The notes beneath the pieces were generated by a model. The model did no database searches. It was not told where the DNA came from and worked only from the letters and a program-made list of their open reading frames with translations. This document shows positions 59,751 through 64,000 of a stretch of DNA of 64,000 bases, piece by piece. Source of the DNA: Lycocorax pyrrhopterus obiensis (lineage: Eukaryota > Chordata > Aves > Passeriformes > Paradisaeidae). Both the position numbers and the translations under genes were made by a program. Location: NCBI GenBank assembly GCA_014706295.1, contig JACSVZ010000001.1:84938237-85002236 (forward strand), in the 5' to 3' direction. Every line of letters starts with the position of its first letter. Position 1 is the stretch's first letter.

Positions 59751-61498
59751 ATTTTTCAGTCAGCAGTCCTTGCCAAATATGAATGTCATTTATAAATAAT
59801 TTTAGCTATTGTCGATCCATTTAAAAAAGAAATTAAGAAAAATCACTCGCAAAAAATTTCATCCAGATGAGGATTCCTGAAAACCCGCAATTTAAGTTCA
59901 TGGTTAGTTTAAATCAGATCTACTCCATTTCTGTCAAAACAACCACCTGTCAGTTCTGCTACACTTTAGATGAGCAATGTATAAATAATAGTCTGAATGC
60001 AAACTCCTAACAGAAAAAGAAATATAAACTATTCATGGGTTGTCTATATGAGTGCAGATGTACTTCTGAAAAGCAAATAGGAGGTCTACAGGTCCTATAG
60101 ACATTCTGACCCCAAATCACACTTTATGAAACTGCCACTGCCCCTGTTCACCATTGACCAGCCATTGAAAGACTGTCATGCTCTGCTAGACTGTCAGTGA
60201 TGGATAAATTGCTTTCTTCATATGCTTTGCCCACATTTTTCCTGATATATCTGGGCTTGTGCAAGAATTTCAGTTTCAGTGAAGGCTTGCAGGCAAGCAA
60301 ACAGCAATAATTTAAAGCTGTCAGGAACAGAATCAGTTATAAGCACAGGCAGCTGCCTGCAGCATGACACCCAAGAAAACATTTGGGTCCTTGCAGTACT
60401 TGCTGGAAATCCAGATGACGCCTGTACAAAATCAATTACTTGTTACTGACCACAAAAAATTTAAAAAAAAAAAAAAAGGCAAAGCAATTTAAACTAGAAA
60501 TGTGGAATAATGTGGAGAAATATGTAAAGAGGAAATACAAAAATGAAACCCCCCAGAAAAATAGTGAAAAGAAATGGATTGAAGTATTACTAGTGTTTTA
60601 TGACACCAAGGAATTTAGGATTTACATTTAGGATTTATGTTATTACATGATTTAGGTTTTATAGTGCTGAGGATTCTACTGAAGGCAGCATCCTAGATAA
60701 AGATACCTACACATCAGATTTATTTCCTTTTTGCTGCCACGTCCATGTCTCCATTTAAAAGTGAGAGAACAGGAAAACAACAAAAAAAGTACAATATCAT
60801 GACTCAGAAGTGACATTTCTGTTTCCTGATACCCCATTTGGATTCTTCAAACAGTGAAAAAAGATAACATTTTTTGGACCACAGATGCATTTGATAATGT
60901 CACTGTTTCCATTTGGCTTTTATTACACAAACCAATAAAATCAACATCAGGAAGACATTCTTCCAGGTAATACCCTCTTTTGTCAAAAAACCCCCACTTG
61001 GCTGATCTTGTTCTCCCTACAAGCAGTGCATCATTTTCTTCCTTAGACCATGGTTGCAATAATACTGCTACTACTGCTATTTAAAATGCCCACTGAGTCA
61101 GCATACAAACTTGAAAATGCTTGTGTATACATACAGGATGGTTTAGAACTGACAATATTTTTGCCAGATTCTTAATGGCACTTTTCTTTAAGATACTGTG
61201 TTGCTGAATCTTTCCACCTTCTATTCACTATGTCACCATGCACATTTTCTGCTTTGCTAGGGGATGAAGACAAATTGGAATTTAAGTGTCTATTGCATTG
61301 TAATGGGTAAACATCAGTAAAAAACTGCAATGAAATGCAAATATCGAGAGAATTGTTCTTTCCACATGCTCTGAATATTGCTCTTATCTTTACCAGCAAG
61401 GAGCCTACCTGAGAACAATCCTGCAGTTTCCACATGGAGCACTTCACAGGCTTAATTAGAGAAATTCCAAAATTCTGTTTGCCAGGACCTTTCTTCTG
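59751..61498. other. Unassigned AT-rich DNA
   Basis: Contains an A15 run at 60463-60477. Minus-strand frames at 60847-61059 (70 codons) and 61172-61447 (91 codons) have possible splice-like edges (GTTCTCAG|GTAGGC near 61409, TTTCATTGCAG|TTTT near 61325) but no recognisable product. Left uncalled. Confidence 0.4.
60463..60477 (+). repeat. A15 homopolymer
   Basis: Fifteen A bases preceded by CACAAAAAATTT. No retrocopy body recognised. Confidence 0.85.
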
Positions 61499-61650
61499 CT
61501 AGACACAGAGCCAGAGAGGCTGAGATTGGAAGGCCTACTCCAACCTCCCTGCTCAAGCAGGGGTAACTAGATCAAGTTCCTCAGAGCTGAGTCCACTCAG
61601 GGTTTTAATATCCCCAAGGACAGACTCCACTGCCTCTGTTCAACACAAGG
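61499..61650 (-). mobile_element. CR1 LINE 3' end, antisense, degraded
   Basis: Plus-strand 'gagattggaaggcctactcc aacctccctgctcaagcagg ggtaactagatcaagttcct c', then 'agggttttaatatccccaag gacagactccactgcctctg' follows the antisense CR1 order 'ttggaaggcacctctggagatcatctagtccaaccctcctgctcaa..cagggtcacctagagcaggttg'. A segment is missing near the start. Confidence 0.82.
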
Positions 61651-62297
61651 ACTGGACACTGACACACAAAGACTGCATAATCAGTGACCTTCGCAGCTGA
61701 CTAGAGAAGCAAGCAAAGTTAAAAAACCACATAAAATATGCATAACTTAAATTAGACCATGACTTGCAGTTTAGTACAATAAAATGCTACCCAGTAATGC
61801 CCTTGAAATCACTGAAATGGGAGCATATGCCCCAGTATAATCAACCTATTGCTTTGATGTGACCTTACGATTCACAGTTCACATGAACAATATCCATTTC
61901 ATGGTTTCACTCGAATAAAAATTTAATGAAATAATCCTTTAAAGTATAAATCTCTGGTTTCCTGCTTACTTTTATGAGCTAAGTAGCAACTACAATCTGC
62001 ACCCTACAACCATGCCATAAAGCATCCCAGAGGGTGCTAGCTAAAACACTGCTCACTTTAAATATTCCAGCATATTCAGAAAGAACTGGTTGATGGTCTG
62101 CCTTTCTTTAATACCTGATCAGAAGACAAGAATTTGCTGTTTCCCAAGGGCCACCCTAGTCTCCTGCCATTAATATCACTGTTCAGAAAAAACACCATGA
62201 TGTTTACCATCTCAGGATCAAGCTGATAAAATTCACTGAAAGCCATTTAAAAAGCAACCCGATCCTTTGAAAACAAACTCTAACTTTTCAACTCAAG
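61651..62297. other. Unassigned AT-rich DNA
   Basis: Nothing identified. Confidence 0.5.
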
Positions 62298-62504
62298 CTA
62301 TTTAAATGTCTGCAAGGGGAAAAGTTTTGTTCCTTGCTTCACGGGAGAGCTACACCACCCTGTGAGTGCCAAGAAGCAGCGCAAGCTGATGGAGGCTGCA
62401 GCAGTTCTGATGCAGAAGGGGTCGGCACCACCAGCACCACTTCTGAACAGCAGCCAGGGATGGGGCTCGTCATCTCCCCTGCACTGCCCATGGTGCTACT
62501 CACT
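62298..62504 (+). CDS. Candidate exon, product unrecognised
   Basis: An acceptor-like tract (CTCTAACTTTTCAACTCAAG|C) and a near-consensus donor (CTCACT|GTAAGT at 62504-62505) border 207 bases, of which 62340-62500 is a local GC-richer patch with CpGs. One frame is open throughout; in it a Lys/Arg-rich run (A-K-K-Q-R-K-L-M) precedes an Ala-rich stretch and a Ser/Pro/Cys-rich end. A second frame is also open from 62334 across the donor, so frame choice is uncertain. An ATG at 62390 in AAGCTGATGG context could be a start if this were a first coding exon. No family recognised. Confidence 0.2.
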
Positions 62505-64000
62505 GTAAGTACGGAAAACCAATTTCTTTCTGCTTGGCTTCATAGAATATAGTCTTAAAATGTTCAAACAATATTTAGACACAAGTATTTTCATCTGAGA
62601 ATTCCCCGGTCTTGTTCTGGGATTTCACTAGAGGAAATGTTGCTTTTGGATGCACCAGATGTGCAATATATTGCAAAATTCTTAAGCAGGCAAGGGTTTT
62701 CTGGAGAAATATAGACATGCATTTAACTTACCATACACAAAGCAGGGAAGATTCTTCACCACATTATAGCACTGAAAATGCATGAAATAATTTAAAATGT
62801 GCCAGTGAACAGAAGAAGTATTTGGCCTATTCTCTGTGCTGTGTGTTTACTTTGAAGGAAGGTGAAAAGAGCAATCTCTCTACCAAATTCCTTTTGAACA
62901 TAAACTTCACTGCATTCACCTCGCTGAAGCATAACTTAGGTTAATGGTGCCACCTGGTGACAAGTCTTACTCGCTGTTCCCGTCCCTTGTCAAGCAAGAC
63001 AAAAGAAATGTATGTGGTATAAACCATCCCCTCGAGAGTAACCCCCCCAAAAACCGCATCACCTGCATTAATTACTTGTCCTAAGGAGCACGGTGTATTG
63101 TACGCAGAGAAACAACAACAAACAATAGGAAATAAAATATTTCTTAACATACTTTCATTTTAGACACTATCACCCACTTTGGTTTATTAGCTTGTGAAGA
63201 GAATGCACTTAACAGTACATGAAGGAAAAAGAGAGAATTAACACTAATTTGTTGGAATCTGCTGAGGATGCGGGAGCAGGGCACTTTCTCTAGCTCAAAA
63301 CCTTGTTTGCTGCAGTGATGTGTGAAACTCTAGCACCACCTTGTAGGATTTTACTACCCCCATGACTGCAGTCCCTAAACAAAAAAAATGAGTGTTAGAG
63401 CACATTCTTCTTGCACCTCACCTGCCAGTAACAACTCACAAGAGAAATTAATTCTGAAGCCATAAATTGGTCTGTGCATCTCTCTCTGCATTGCAACACT
63501 GCTGAACACAATCACAAAACATTTGATGGGCGATTCCTTTTGCGTGGTGAGACTCTTGCCCTGTTTCCTCAAGGTAAATCAGGATTTATGCTGCAGGTAA
63601 CAGTACGTGGTGGGGGAAAACACCTAGGCCAAGCAGGGGGAAAGCATGGATAGGCCAAGAAGGGCTGGAATCCTTGCTCAGGCAGAGACAAGGTCAGCGG
63701 ATGTAGCACATCAAGGACCTGAAGCCTGTTTGGGATCTGTCAATGAGTACAATCAACCTTATTATATTACTTTCTGTCTGGCGTATAAAATAACAAATAG
63801 TTTACAAATGGATAAAAACCTCATATTTAAAGAAATTGGTAGACGAGAGTAATAGAAATGGAGATGGGAGCTTCTATTTTGCAAGAGATGCCTGGGCAAA
63901 AAGTGAAAGAAGACACACAACATCATGTAACACAACTTCGAGTTGAAATAACATCTGTACAATAAAATAGCCAGAATATGAGTGATAGATCACATTTATG
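62505..64000. other. Unassigned DNA to window end
   Basis: No repeat family or exon recognised. A GCAG|GTGATG donor-like site on the minus strand near 63060 and a Val/Gly-rich 69-codon frame at 62941-63150 were seen but have no clear partner. Confidence 0.45.

Noticed and set aside
61172..61447. Pair of minus-strand exon-like pieces separated by a possible 84-bp intron
   Set aside because: The donor and acceptor look fair, but the outer borders are missing and no protein is recognised.
1..64000. Bacterial-type features: operons, Shine-Dalgarno sites, CRISPR arrays, insertion sequences, phage genes
   Set aside because: None present. Composition, CR1 and ERVL-type elements identify the DNA as avian, and the many short frames are random.
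1..64000. tRNA, rRNA, snRNA, snoRNA or well-known microRNA genes
   Set aside because: No match to U6, 7SK, Y RNA, tRNA or the common microRNA cores was seen. The only tRNA-like B box is in the MIR relic at 42.9 kb.

Overview
This window looks like vertebrate nuclear DNA, almost certainly from a bird. It is AT-rich and CpG-poor, and nearly all reading frames are short. The recognisable interspersed repeats are CR1 LINE fragments: 5'-truncated copies, several ending in the short A/T-rich tail (ATTCTATGA-type) that is typical of avian CR1. There is also a long ERVL-type solo LTR of the avian kind. No Alu, L1 or B-element signatures were seen, and nothing prokaryotic (operons, Shine-Dalgarno sites, CRISPR arrays, IS elements) is present. 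The best overall reading is an intergenic or large-intron segment.

Layout. 0-15 kb is mostly unannotatable AT-rich DNA with one CR1 tail (about 1.7 kb), one longer CR1 (about 6.9-7.2 kb) that interrupts a possible older repeat, and small hairpins. 15-23 kb is denser in repeats: six CR1 relics in both orientations, plus a GC-richer patch at 20.3-20.9 kb with a short frame that resembles a retroviral Gag zinc knuckle. 27.4-28.2 kb holds the ERVL-type solo LTR. 30.8-34.2 kb is a CR1 cluster, including a longer antisense CR1 split by a 443-bp LTR-like insertion with a 4-bp flanking duplication. 35.8-40.3 kb holds two ancient CR1 relics and one younger CR1 tail. 42.8-52.7 kb is poor in CR1 but has three MIR-type SINE relics. 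54.7-61.6 kb has four more CR1 pieces, including two CR1 tails placed end to end.

Genes. No gene could be recognised. A handful of short open stretches are bordered by good splice-site matches: minus strand 57.2-57.4, 56.4-56.6 and 43.98-44.18 kb; plus strand 62.3-62.5 and 39.7-40.0 kb. The 57.2-kb one is the most interesting because a 36-bp tandem duplication keeps its reading frame. The minus-strand pieces do not join in phase with one another as they stand, so no gene model is proposed. They are listed with low confidence and could be chance frames, lncRNA exons or exons of a fast-evolving gene.

All repeat calls rest on recognising family consensus patterns by eye. Boundaries of degraded copies are approximate to tens of bases.
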